A stretch of DNA of 32,659 nt from an uncultured Pigmentiphaga sp. (lineage in GTDB: Bacteria; Pseudomonadota; Gammaproteobacteria; Burkholderiales; Burkholderiaceae_B): positions 1-32,659 of the forward strand of contig CALAGD010000042.1 of NCBI GenBank assembly GCA_937891425.1. The letters run 5' to 3'. A program made the position numbers and the translations under genes. Numbering within the stretch: the first letter of the stretch is position 1; every line of letters starts with the position of its first letter. The notes below the pieces were generated by a model. That model was not told the origin of the DNA and searched no databases. It worked only from the letters and a program-made list of their open reading frames with translations. Below are positions 1 through 7,607 of this stretch, one piece after another.

Positions 1-224
1 ACCCGCCACTCGGGTACTGAGAGGCCGGCGGCGCGTACGCGTTCATGGAACTCCCGCGAGATGCGGTGGCTTGCCTGCGCCAGCAGGTAGGCGAGATAGT
101 TGTCGATGAATCGAGGTTCGCTGGCCGCGGCGTTTTCCTGCGTCGGGCCAGGCTTCGGTGCGTGGGATCCATCCTTGTGGGCAGACTGCCGGTGATGGGC
201 GGGGCCGGTTTCGAACGTGTCCAA
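1..224 (-). CDS. MarR-family transcriptional regulator (partial, N-terminal 74 residues)
   Basis: The reverse strand is open from a TTG at 224 to the window edge. The start is supported by a strong Shine-Dalgarno GGAGGAGA (231-238) six bases upstream. After a polar N-terminal tail of about 40 residues the translation reads DNYLAYLLAQASHRISREFH, then an 'AAGLSVPEWRV' segment. This is the characteristic first helices of MarR regulators (dimerisation helix, then 'GLSxPEWRVL'). The winged-helix DNA-binding domain lies outside the window. The gene is divergent from the dioxygenase operon. MarR proteins in this position usually repress the catabolic operon and are released by the substrate or its CoA ester, so this is the likely local regulator (inference). 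The family call rests on this N-terminal piece only. Confidence 0.8.
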   Translation of the reverse strand, partial: MDTFETGPAHHRQSAHKDGSHAPKPGPTQENAAASEPRFIDNYLAYLLAQASHRISREFHERVRAAGLSVPEWR

Positions 225-840
225 CGGATATCTCCTCCGGAATTGAGCAGGCCATCGGCGCATGCACGGCGGCCACCTCGTCATTTTCATCGTATCAGCC
301 ATGCAAACGGGCATCGCAATTCCGAATCCGGAACATGCGCGCGGGGCTGATGCATGCTCGTAAACCCGTATATGCAGCTTTCCGGGACGCGTGCTAATTT
401 TTTGTCATATATGAAATTTCATATTTTTACGACTAAAGGATCGCAGGCGCAACCCGGGTCTGCATCAACGTTGCATTGAATCTGCAGCCAAGAAGTCTCC
501 GGCGCGCATGTCGACCATTCGTTGAAAATGTAGGTATCAGCTTGGGGTGGCGCGCCATCGCCAGCCTGCCTGAGACGGTTTGGCACGAAAATGGTGCGAG
601 CCGGCACGACAGGCATTCTCTTGGGCGGGCTGCACCATCATGGGGCGAATCACGCCATGGCTGGTGCCGTCCCGGTGTGTCGTCTGTGTCACGCAAAGTG
701 GGCTGGCGCAAGCGCTGGGCACGCAACACGTCAATTTGAATTGCAATGGCACGTAGCCTGCATTCAGGTTGCAACATCGATCCCGGGCCTGTGGACGATT
801 GCCAACCGGATGACAGGCCCGAAACGCTCAGGAGGCCGTC
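225..840. other. 616-bp divergent intergenic region between marR-like gene and dioxygenase operon
   Basis: I find no convincing gene here. The small frames in it have no database-like motifs and overlap the dioxygenase start out of frame. The stretch around 395-435 is much richer in A/T than its surroundings and holds a perfect palindrome (separate entry). The dioxygenase start is more than 400 bases to the right of that palindrome, so either the leader is long or the rightward promoter lies closer to 841. I could not identify a well-spaced -35/-10 pair. Confidence 0.6.
409..424. promoter_or_regulatory. Perfect 16-bp palindrome, candidate MarR operator
   Basis: ATATGAAATTTCATAT is its own reverse complement and sits in an A/T-rich island in otherwise GC-rich DNA. 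MarR dimers typically bind 16-20 bp palindromes between their own gene and the target operon, so this is the best operator candidate in the region. A TTGTCA hexamer (402-407) immediately to its left could be a -35 element, but no good -10 follows at 17 bp. The palindrome is directly seen; binding by the adjacent regulator is inference. Confidence 0.6.
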
Positions 841-2175
841 ATGAGCAACACGGGCAAGTACCGCAACAACCCCGACGCGATTCGGGCGCTGGTGCGCGAC
901 AACGAGGTGCACAAGGATCTCTTCGTCAGCCAGGAGATCTTTGAGCTCGAAATGGAGTATCTCTTCAGCAACGCGTGGGTGTACGTGGGGCACGACAGCC
1001 AGGTGCCGAATCCTGGCGACTACTTCACCACTACCGTGGGCGACCAGCCGGTGGTCATGGTGCGCCACACCGACAACACCGTGCGCGTGCTGCATAATCG
1101 ATGTTCGCACAAAGGCACCCAGGTCGTTACCGACATGTATGGCAATACCGGCAGGTTCTTCCGCTGCCCCTATCATGCATGGACGTTCAAGACCGACGGC
1201 AGCCTGCTGGGTGTTCCGCTGCGCAAGGGCTACGAAAACACCGGCTTCGAAAGCACCGAGGCCATGAAGGGCATGCAGCCCGTGGGTGCGGTGCATAACC
1301 ATCGCGGTTTCGTGTTTTGTCGGCTCAATCCGCAAGGCATGTCATTCGAAGAGTACTTCGGCGACTCCATGTCCACGCTCGACAACATGATCGACCGCTC
1401 GCCCGAAGGCAAGCTGGAAGTGGTGCCCGGCGTATTGCGCTACCTGCACCGGTGCAACTGGAAAATGCTGGTCGACAACCAGTCGGATACCTGCCACCCC
1501 ATGGTTGCGCACGAGTCGTCCGCTGGTACCGCGGTGAAGGTGTGGGAAGAGGCGGGTTCACCCACGCCCAAGCCCATGGCGGTCGAGCTGTTCGCGCCGT
1601 TCGTCAGTCCGTACGAGTTCTTCGAGAAAATGGGCATCCGCATCTGGAAGAACGGGCACGGGCATACCGGGGTCAGCGATTCGATCCACGCTGCCTATTC
1701 CGACATCCCAGGATACTGGGAAGCCATGGAGCGGGCCTATGGCGAGCAGCGTGCGCGAGAGATCCTCGGCGACGTACGCCACAACACCTGCTACTACCCC
1801 AACATCATGGTGAAGGGGCCCATCCAGACGCTGCGCGTCTTCAAGCCGCTCGCGGCGAACCTCACGCTGGTGGAATCGTGGGCGTTCCGCCTGGTGGGCG
1901 CGCCGGACAAGCTGCTCGAGCGTACGCTCATGTACAACCGCCTCATCAACGCCCCCACCTCGGTGGTTGGCCACGACGACCTCGAAATGTACGAGCGCGC
2001 CCAGCGTGGGCTGGAAACACGTGCGCTCGAGTGGGTCAATGTGGCGCGTCTGTACGACCCGGCCGAGAAGCAGGGCACCAACCTGGTGGTCAATGGCACC
2101 AGCGAGGGTCTGATGCGCAGTCAGTACCGCACTTGGGCACAGTTCATGACGTCCAGCATGGAGACAGCAAAATGA
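841..2175 (+). CDS. Rieske aromatic ring-hydroxylating dioxygenase, alpha (catalytic) subunit
   Basis: The 444-residue protein has the length and architecture of the large subunit of a Rieske non-haem iron oxygenase. An N-terminal Rieske [2Fe-2S] domain has ligands C88, H90, C109 and H112 (C-x-H-x18-C-x2-H, ending CPYHAWTF). The catalytic domain carries the mononuclear-iron motif DNQSDTCHPMVAH at about 212-224, with bridging D216 and iron ligands H219 and H224. It would add O2 across an aromatic or heteroaromatic ring in the cytoplasm. The ATG is preceded by AGGAGG. It is the first gene of the operon and its stop overlaps the beta-subunit start (ATGA). No ferredoxin or reductase gene is present in the window, so electrons must come from components encoded elsewhere. 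The substrate cannot be read from sequence alone; an iadD-like role in indole-acetate oxidation is a hypothesis. Confidence 0.95.
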   Translation: MSNTGKYRNNPDAIRALVRDNEVHKDLFVSQEIFELEMEYLFSNAWVYVGHDSQVPNPGDYFTTTVGDQPVVMVRHTDNTVRVLHNRCSHKGTQVVTDMYGNTGRFFRCPYHAWTFKTDGSLLGVPLRKGYENTGFESTEAMKGMQPVGAVHNHRGFVFCRLNPQGMSFEEYFGDSMSTLDNMIDRSPEGKLEVVPGVLRYLHRCNWKMLVDNQSDTCHPMVAHESSAGTAVKVWEEAGSPTPKPMAVELFAPFVSPYEFFEKMGIRIWKNGHGHTGVSDSIHAAYSDIPGYWEAMERAYGEQRAREILGDVRHNTCYYPNIMVKGPIQTLRVFKPLAANLTLVESWAFRLVGAPDKLLERTLMYNRLINAPTSVVGHDDLEMYERAQRGLETRALEWVNVARLYDPAEKQGTNLVVNGTSEGLMRSQYRTWAQFMTSSMETAK

Positions 2176-2666
2176 GCGCGGTCACCGATAACGACCTGAT
2201 CGAATTCGTGTACCGGGAAGCCCGGCTGCTCGACGAGCAGCGATTCGAAGAGTGGTTACAACTTTTTGCCGACGACGGTTACTATTGGATGCCTTTGCTG
2301 CACGACCAGTCCGACCCCGTGCTGCAGGGGTCGCTGATGTACGAAGACAAGCTGCTGCTGCAGGTGCGCATCGAACGCCTCTCGGGCCAGCGTACGTACT
2401 CGCAGCATCCCCGCTCGCGTTGCCATCATTTGCTGCAGCGTCCGGAGATCCTGCGTGATCACCCCGACGCTAACCCGGCGGCAGGGAAGTACGTGGTGCG
2501 TACCGCGTTTCACTATGTCGAAGCGCGCGGCGACGAACAGTCGCTTTACGCCGGCTGGACCACCCACACCCTGCGTGAAACGGCTGATGGGCTGCGCATC
2601 CAGCTGAAGCGGGTGGATCTGATCAATTGTGATGCTGCCTTCGGCAACATCCAGCTGTTCATGTAA
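2172..2666 (+). CDS. Ring-hydroxylating dioxygenase, beta (small) subunit
   Basis: This encodes 164 residues, the usual size of the non-catalytic beta subunit that packs with alpha as an alpha3-beta3 hexamer. The opening 'DLIEFVYREARLLDEQRFEEW' region, the following 'LFADDGYYWMPL' segment and the closing 'RVDLINCDAAFGNIQLFM' region are typical of the family (SnoaL/NTF2-like fold). The start is the ATG inside the ATGA overlap with the alpha-subunit stop, which implies translational coupling. The longer upstream reading frame is only a shadow of the alpha gene. The role is structural, with possible influence on substrate range. Confidence 0.93.
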   Translation: MSAVTDNDLIEFVYREARLLDEQRFEEWLQLFADDGYYWMPLLHDQSDPVLQGSLMYEDKLLLQVRIERLSGQRTYSQHPRSRCHHLLQRPEILRDHPDANPAAGKYVVRTAFHYVEARGDEQSLYAGWTTHTLRETADGLRIQLKRVDLINCDAAFGNIQLFM

Positions 2667-2676
2667 GGACGTATCC

Positions 2677-4308
2677 GTGGTCTTGACTGTTGCTCAGGCA
2701 TTCGATCGTGCGGCGGAACGCTGGCCCGACAACCCCTTTCTTTGCATTCTGCCCGAAACCGCCGAAATCTATGGCATCGAGGCTGGTGAAGCAACCTACG
2801 CCGACTTCCAGAGGCGCATTCACCAGCTGGCCGAGAACTACCGCGCGGCCGGCTACGGACATGGACACCGGGTCGGCCTGCTGCTCGAAAACCGGCCCAC
2901 CTTCTTTCTGCACTGGTTCGCCCTGAACCGTCTCGGTGTTTCGGTAGTACCCATCAATGCGGATCTGCGCGCGGCAGAACTCGAGTACCTCATCGGACAC
3001 TCTGAGATCATCCTGGCCGTGGCGCTGCCTCATCGGCACGCCGACCTACTGGCCGCCGCACAGCGTGCGGACAGCCCGCTGAAGGTGATGGCAGTCGACG
3101 ACGCTCCGCCCGTTGCGGTCACCGCAGCGCCGCTGCAGCACGAGCCGATCACCGACGCTACCGAGTGCGCGCTGCTCTACACCTCCGGAACCACCGGACG
3201 GCCGAAAGGCTGCATCCTGTCGAACCGCTACTACCTGGAAGCGGGCGAATGGTATGCGCGCGTGGGCGGCCTGGCAACTTTGCATGAAGGGCGCGAGCGC
3301 ATGCTCACGCCCCTGCCGCTGGTGCACATGAACGCCATGGCCTGTTCCACCATGGCCATGGTAACCACCGGGGGCTGCCTGATCATGCTTGACCGCTTCC
3401 ATCCGCGCTCGTGGTGGCAGAGCGTGCGCGACTCGCGGGCCACCATCGTGCACTATCTCGGAGTGATGCCGGCCATTCTCATGAAGCTGCCGGCGAGCGA
3501 GCTCGATCGCCAGCACAACGTGCGCTTCGGGTTTGGTGCAGGGGTCGATCGTACCCTGCACGCCGCCTTTGAAGAGCGTTTCGGTTTTCCGCTGCTCGAG
3601 GCGTGGGCCATGACGGAGACGGGTGCCGGCGCCACCATCATTGCCAATCGCGAACCGCGCCATGTGGGCAGCAGCTGCTTCGGTATCGAGAGTTCCGATG
3701 TCGAGGTGCGCATCGTGGCTGACAATGGCGAACCGGCCGCCATCGGCGAACCCGGCGAGCTGCTCGTGCGTCATGCAGGCAGCAACCCGCGCTACGGGTT
3801 CTTCTCCGGCTATCTTAAGGACGAAGCAGCTACCCGCGCAGCCTGGGAGGGCGGCTGGTTCCATACGGGCGACATCGTCCGCCGCGAGGCCGACGGCGCG
3901 CTGCGCTTCGTCGATCGCAAGAAGAATGTGATCCGGCGCAGCGGCGAGAACATCTCGGCGGTCGAGGTCGAAAGTGTCCTGCAGCAGCATCCGTCGGTCA
4001 GATCGGTCGCGGTGACGGCCGTACCCGACGAAATCCGGGGCGATGAGGTCATGGCCTGCATCGTGCCCGCCAGCATGCCCAAACCTGAAGAGCAGGAAGC
4101 TGCGGCGCGTGAACTCGTGCATTGGGCGCTCACCCAGCTCGCCTATTACAAGGTGCCCGGGTATGTGGCTTACGTGAACGAGCTGCCTCTCACGCCCACC
4201 AACAAGATCCAGCGTGGCGAGATGAGGAACCTGGCCAGCCGGCTAATGGAAGCCAGGCAGTACGTCGACACTCGCTCCATGAAGAAGCGTCAGGAGGATG
4301 CTTCGTGA
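2677..4308 (+). CDS. AMP-forming acyl-CoA ligase
   Basis: This is a 543-residue member of the ANL superfamily, which converts a carboxylic acid, ATP and CoA to the acyl-CoA, AMP and PPi. Visible motifs are the phosphate loop YTSGTTGRPKG (about residues 170-180), the A5-type AWAMTETG motif, the hinge-region WFHTGDI...FVDRKKNVIRRSGENIS and the C-terminal catalytic lysine segment TPTNKIQRGE. I chose GTG at 2677, ten bases after the beta-subunit stop, with AAGGA upstream; the frame's earlier codons lie inside the beta gene. The best resemblance is to crotonobetaine/carnitine-type and other small-acid ligases, but the substrate is not readable. In this operon it most likely activates the acid side chain of the oxygenated product so that the following thiolase-like lyase can act. 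Confidence 0.93.
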   Translation: MVLTVAQAFDRAAERWPDNPFLCILPETAEIYGIEAGEATYADFQRRIHQLAENYRAAGYGHGHRVGLLLENRPTFFLHWFALNRLGVSVVPINADLRAAELEYLIGHSEIILAVALPHRHADLLAAAQRADSPLKVMAVDDAPPVAVTAAPLQHEPITDATECALLYTSGTTGRPKGCILSNRYYLEAGEWYARVGGLATLHEGRERMLTPLPLVHMNAMACSTMAMVTTGGCLIMLDRFHPRSWWQSVRDSRATIVHYLGVMPAILMKLPASELDRQHNVRFGFGAGVDRTLHAAFEERFGFPLLEAWAMTETGAGATIIANREPRHVGSSCFGIESSDVEVRIVADNGEPAAIGEPGELLVRHAGSNPRYGFFSGYLKDEAATRAAWEGGWFHTGDIVRREADGALRFVDRKKNVIRRSGENISAVEVESVLQQHPSVRSVAVTAVPDEIRGDEVMACIVPASMPKPEEQEAAARELVHWALTQLAYYKVPGYVAYVNELPLTPTNKIQRGEMRNLASRLMEARQYVDTRSMKKRQEDAS

Positions 4309-5492
4309 GTAACGCAACCACGGCCTCGCGGGCAGGCTACGAGGGGGTCGCGGTCACCGTTCCGGTTACCGTGCCCTATGTGCGCTATTCCATTCGTAGC
4401 GCACACTGGTGGATCGGCAAGGCCCTGCGCGAACTGATTCGTACGGCTGGCGTGTCCAGGAGCGAGGTCGATGGCCTGTGCCTGTCCAGCTTCACGCTGG
4501 CACCCGACACCGCGGTGGGCGCCACCCAGCATTTCGGGCTGAGTCCGCGCTGGCTCGACCACATCCCCATGGGCGGCGCGAGCGGCGTCGTAGCCTTGCG
4601 CCGCGCGGCGCGTGCCGTGCAGGCGGGTGACGCCAGCATCGTGGCCTGTGTCGCGGGCGACACCAATCACGTCGACTCGTTTCGGCATACCCTCAGCCAG
4701 TTTTCCAGGTTCGCGCAGGATGCGGTCTACCCCTATGGAGCGGGTGGGCCCAACGCCAGTTTTGCCTTGCTGACGTCGCATTACATGCGTACTACCGGAG
4801 CTACCCGCGAGGATTTCGGCAAGCTGTGCGTGGCCCAGCGCGAGAATGCCCTGCGCAACCCGCACGCGCTCATGAAGAAGCCACTGACGCTCGAGCAGTA
4901 CCTCAACGCCAGGGTCATCGCCGAGCCCATCCACCTGTTCGACTGTGTGATGCCATGTGCCGGCGCTGACGGCTTCCTGGTGATGAGCGTCGAGCGCGCG
5001 AGGCAGCTGGGACTGCCCTACGTGCGTGTCCTGTCCACGATCGAGCGGCACAACGCGTTCATTGAAGATGCCATCCAGTGGCGCGCTGGCTGGGCCGTCG
5101 ATCGTGACGACCTGTACGCCCTCGCGCAGGTGGGTCCTGAAGACATCAGCTTCATGCAGGCCTACGACGATTACCCCGTCATCAATGTGATGCAAATCGA
5201 AGACCTGGGTTTCTGCGCGAAGGGTGAAGGCCCCGAATTCATCCGGCGCAATACGTTCACGGTGGACGGCAGCTTCCCGTTCAATACCAATGGCGGCCAG
5301 CTGTCGGTCGGGCAGGCCGGTGCCGCGGGGGGGTATCTGGGCATGGTCGAAGCCATCCGGCAGCTCACAGGCACGGCCGGCAAGACGCAGGTCGAGCAGG
5401 CGCGGTTCGGCATGGTCAGCGGGTTCGGCATGATCAACTTCGATCGCGGCCTGTGCACTGGCGCGGCGATCCTGGCAAGGAGCGACGCATGA
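4305..5492 (+). CDS. Thiolase-fold protein lacking the nucleophilic cysteine (candidate acyl-CoA retro-aldolase)
   Basis: The protein has 395 residues of SCP-x/lipid-transfer-type thiolase fold. The start is GTG in a GTGA overlap with the ligase stop, with AGGAGG upstream. The position of the catalytic cysteine reads MGGASG (residues 89-94) where thiolases have C-A/S-S-G, so Cys is replaced by Gly. The C-terminal NxxGG element is kept (NTNGGQLSVGQAGAAGG), but the usual GHP histidine is replaced by Gln. The segment MQAYDDYPVINVMQIEDLGF matches the SCP-x 'YD(D/S)F...EDLGF' region. It is unlikely to perform Claisen thiolysis. The Cys-lacking steroid side-chain enzyme Ltp2 works with a DUF35 partner as a retro-aldolase on beta-hydroxyacyl-CoA, and a DUF35 protein is encoded next door. 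A retro-aldol role is therefore my inference; the missing residues are seen directly. Confidence 0.85.
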   Translation: MSNATTASRAGYEGVAVTVPVTVPYVRYSIRSAHWWIGKALRELIRTAGVSRSEVDGLCLSSFTLAPDTAVGATQHFGLSPRWLDHIPMGGASGVVALRRAARAVQAGDASIVACVAGDTNHVDSFRHTLSQFSRFAQDAVYPYGAGGPNASFALLTSHYMRTTGATREDFGKLCVAQRENALRNPHALMKKPLTLEQYLNARVIAEPIHLFDCVMPCAGADGFLVMSVERARQLGLPYVRVLSTIERHNAFIEDAIQWRAGWAVDRDDLYALAQVGPEDISFMQAYDDYPVINVMQIEDLGFCAKGEGPEFIRRNTFTVDGSFPFNTNGGQLSVGQAGAAGGYLGMVEAIRQLTGTAGKTQVEQARFGMVSGFGMINFDRGLCTGAAILARSDA

Positions 5493-6733
5493 TCGAACCG
5501 TTGAAACCGCCCAGAAGAAAGAACCCGGTTGCACGTACGCGCCAGCCCACTCTGCCGCCTGCCCAGCGCAGCCGCACCAGTTTCGGGCTCACCGCAGCGG
5601 CGGCGGAAGGTCGCTTTGCCCTGCAGGTCTGCGTCGAGTGCGGCACGGTGCAATACCCGCCGCGCGACGCGTGCTGCAACTGCCTGTCCGAACATCTGCC
5701 CTGGCAGGATGTCTCGCCGTGGGGAGAGCTGCAGGCCATCACCACGCTGCACCACAGCAACGACCTGTACTTTCGTGAACGCCTGCCGTGGCGCGTGGGC
5801 TTGGTGCGCATGGAAGCTGGTCCGGTGGTTGTGACGCACGTGCACGAGGCCTGTGCCGAAGGCGAACGGGTCAGGCTCAGTCTCCGGCTCGACCGTGCGG
5901 GCCAGGCGGTCATGGTGGCCATGCCTGGGCGCGAGACACCGCACATGATGGAAACTCCCCTGATGCGCGAACTGACATGTGATCCCAAGTTTCGCCGGGT
6001 CCTGGTGACCGACGCCAAGAGCGAGGTCGGACAGGCGACGGTGCGAGCCCTGCTGGCAGCCGAGGCGTCGCTGGTGTTTGCCGGCGACCCGCAGGCGTGG
6101 CGGCACAATGCGGGCTACGAGGCCCTGCTGCGGGATCCGCGCGTGCAACCGGTGCTGCTCGACGTAACCGACACTGATTCAGTCGATCGCCTGGCCGGGC
6201 AGATCGGTGGCAAGGTCGATATCCTGATCAACACCGCCGACATGCAGCGCGATGGCGGCATCATGTACCAGCGCGACGTCAATGTGGCGCGTGAAATCTT
6301 CGATGTGAACTGCTTCGGGCTGATGCGTCTGGCACAGGCCTTCGGCCCTGCCATGTGCTCGCGAACCGCCGACGGCGTGAACAACGCAGCGGCCTGGGTG
6401 AACATCATGTCGATATATGCCCGTGCGAGCCTGCCGCCCCGGGGCATGTGGTCGGCTGCCAACGCGGCAGCATTGTCGGTTACCCAGTGTCTGCGGGCGG
6501 AAATGCGTCCCTCCGGGCTCCGGGTAGTGAACGTGTTTGTCGGGCCCGTCGACCAGGAATGGGAGCAGCGTACGCCGCCGCCGCGTGTTCCGCCGGCCAA
6601 TGTGGCGCGGGCGGTGGTACAGGCGCTGCAACAGGGCACGGAAGACGTTTACGTGGGCGATGTCGCGGCGGAGCTGCGCGATCGGCTTGCCGACAATCCC
6701 AAAGCGGTGGAACATGAACTTGGGCGCGGCTGA
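5489..6733 (+). CDS. DUF35/OB-fold zinc-ribbon protein fused to a degenerate short-chain dehydrogenase domain
   Basis: This is a 414-residue two-domain protein starting at the ATG of an ATGA overlap with the thiolase-like gene. Residues about 30-150 are a DUF35 (ChsH2/BbsA-type) domain. Its rubredoxin-like zinc ribbon has C48-x2-C51 and C62-x2-C65, followed by the OB-fold. Residues about 165-400 follow the SDR order (VLVTDAKSEVGQAT, VDILINTADM, FDVNCFGLMRLAQAF, NIMSIYA), but the catalytic YxxxK reads W-S-A-A-N and the TGxxxGxG loop is altered. The SDR half is therefore probably not a dehydrogenase. DUF35 proteins act as obligate partners of thiolase-fold enzymes, holding the acyl-CoA. The degenerate SDR half may dock the true SDR at 7608-8336, as the non-catalytic BbsC pairs with BbsD. 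Domains are visible; the tethering role is inference. Confidence 0.85.
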   Translation: MIEPLKPPRRKNPVARTRQPTLPPAQRSRTSFGLTAAAAEGRFALQVCVECGTVQYPPRDACCNCLSEHLPWQDVSPWGELQAITTLHHSNDLYFRERLPWRVGLVRMEAGPVVVTHVHEACAEGERVRLSLRLDRAGQAVMVAMPGRETPHMMETPLMRELTCDPKFRRVLVTDAKSEVGQATVRALLAAEASLVFAGDPQAWRHNAGYEALLRDPRVQPVLLDVTDTDSVDRLAGQIGGKVDILINTADMQRDGGIMYQRDVNVAREIFDVNCFGLMRLAQAFGPAMCSRTADGVNNAAAWVNIMSIYARASLPPRGMWSAANAAALSVTQCLRAEMRPSGLRVVNVFVGPVDQEWEQRTPPPRVPPANVARAVVQALQQGTEDVYVGDVAAELRDRLADNPKAVEHELGRG

Positions 6734-6811
6734 CCCGGTGGCATGCCTGCTGGTGCCAGACACCGCCTGCCCATGAGCGAGCAGCACCGCAGGGCAAAAA
6801 GGAGGCACATT

Positions 6812-7597
6812 GTGAGTAACAACATTCTCGCCCAGTTCATGAGCGCACTGCTCGCCGGGCAGATTCGCATCATCGACCTGACAGAAACGCTGACACCCGA
6901 ATTTCCTACGATCGTCCTGCCCCCCGAGTTCGGGCAGGCATGGCCCTTTCGCATCGAAGAGATTTCGCGCTATGACGAGCGCGGTCCGGCCTGGTACTGG
7001 AACAACTTTTCGATGTCGGAACATACCGGCACGCACTTCGATGCGCCGGTTCACTGGATCAGCGGCCGCGATCTGCCCAACAATACAGTCGATACCATTC
7101 CACTCGAGGCTTTCATCGCCAGTGCCTGCGTCATCGACTGTTCGGCCGAGGCGCGCGAGAATCCCGACTTCCTGCTCACCATCGATTTCGTGAAGCGCTG
7201 GGAGGAGCAGCATGGGCGCATACCGCCGCGCTCCTGGGTGCTGATGCGCACCGACTGGTCGCAGCGGCAGAAACCCCGTGATTATCTCAACATGAAGGAC
7301 GACGGGGCGCATTCTCCCGGGCCCGACGCCGAGGTCGTACCCTGGCTGATCAAGGAGCGCGACGTGCACGGTTTCGGTACCGAGTCGGTAGGCACGGATG
7401 CCGGGCAGGCGCAGCACCTCGATCCGCCATATCCCTGCCACTACTTCATGCATGGAAACAACCGGTATGGGCTGCAATGTCTGACCAACCTGCATCTGTT
7501 GCCGCCCACGGGCGCCGTCATCGTCGCGGCTCCGCTGAAAATCCGCCGGGGTTCGGGCAGTCCATTGCGGGTGCTGGCCCTGGCGCCCACGCAATAA
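6812..7597 (+). CDS. Cyclase-family metal hydrolase (kynurenine formamidase / isatin hydrolase superfamily)
   Basis: The protein has 261 residues. GTG at 6812 is chosen because AAAGGAGG ends six bases before it; upstream in-frame codons have no ribosome site and encode a basic, unlike-family stretch. The exact superfamily motif HTGTHFDAPVH (H71 to H81; HxGTHxDxPxH) supplies the divalent-metal ligands. The N-terminal IIDLTETLTPEFP segment and the later GFGTESVGTDAG segment are also family-typical. Members hydrolyse cyclic or linear aryl amides, such as N-formylkynurenine or the lactam of isatin. In this operon an amide-bond hydrolase downstream of a ring oxygenase and a CoA-ester lyase points to opening of a nitrogen heterocycle; isatin to isatinate is one possibility. 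The exact substrate is inference. Confidence 0.88.
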   Translation: MSNNILAQFMSALLAGQIRIIDLTETLTPEFPTIVLPPEFGQAWPFRIEEISRYDERGPAWYWNNFSMSEHTGTHFDAPVHWISGRDLPNNTVDTIPLEAFIASACVIDCSAEARENPDFLLTIDFVKRWEEQHGRIPPRSWVLMRTDWSQRQKPRDYLNMKDDGAHSPGPDAEVVPWLIKERDVHGFGTESVGTDAGQAQHLDPPYPCHYFMHGNNRYGLQCLTNLHLLPPTGAVIVAAPLKIRRGSGSPLRVLALAPTQ

Positions 7598-7607
7598 GGA
7601 GAGAACA

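Noticed and set aside
591..944. Possible 117-residue leader gene before the oxygenase
   Set aside because: It overlaps the oxygenase start in another frame, lacks a good ribosome site and has no motif.
433..1335. 300-codon minus-strand frame across the operon promoter region and oxygenase start
   Set aside because: It has no family similarity, and the Rieske gene on the other strand explains the open frame for its right two thirds.
4290..5534. 414-codon minus-strand frame opposite the thiolase-like gene
   Set aside because: Same reason: it is complementary to a motif-bearing gene in a tightly coupled operon.
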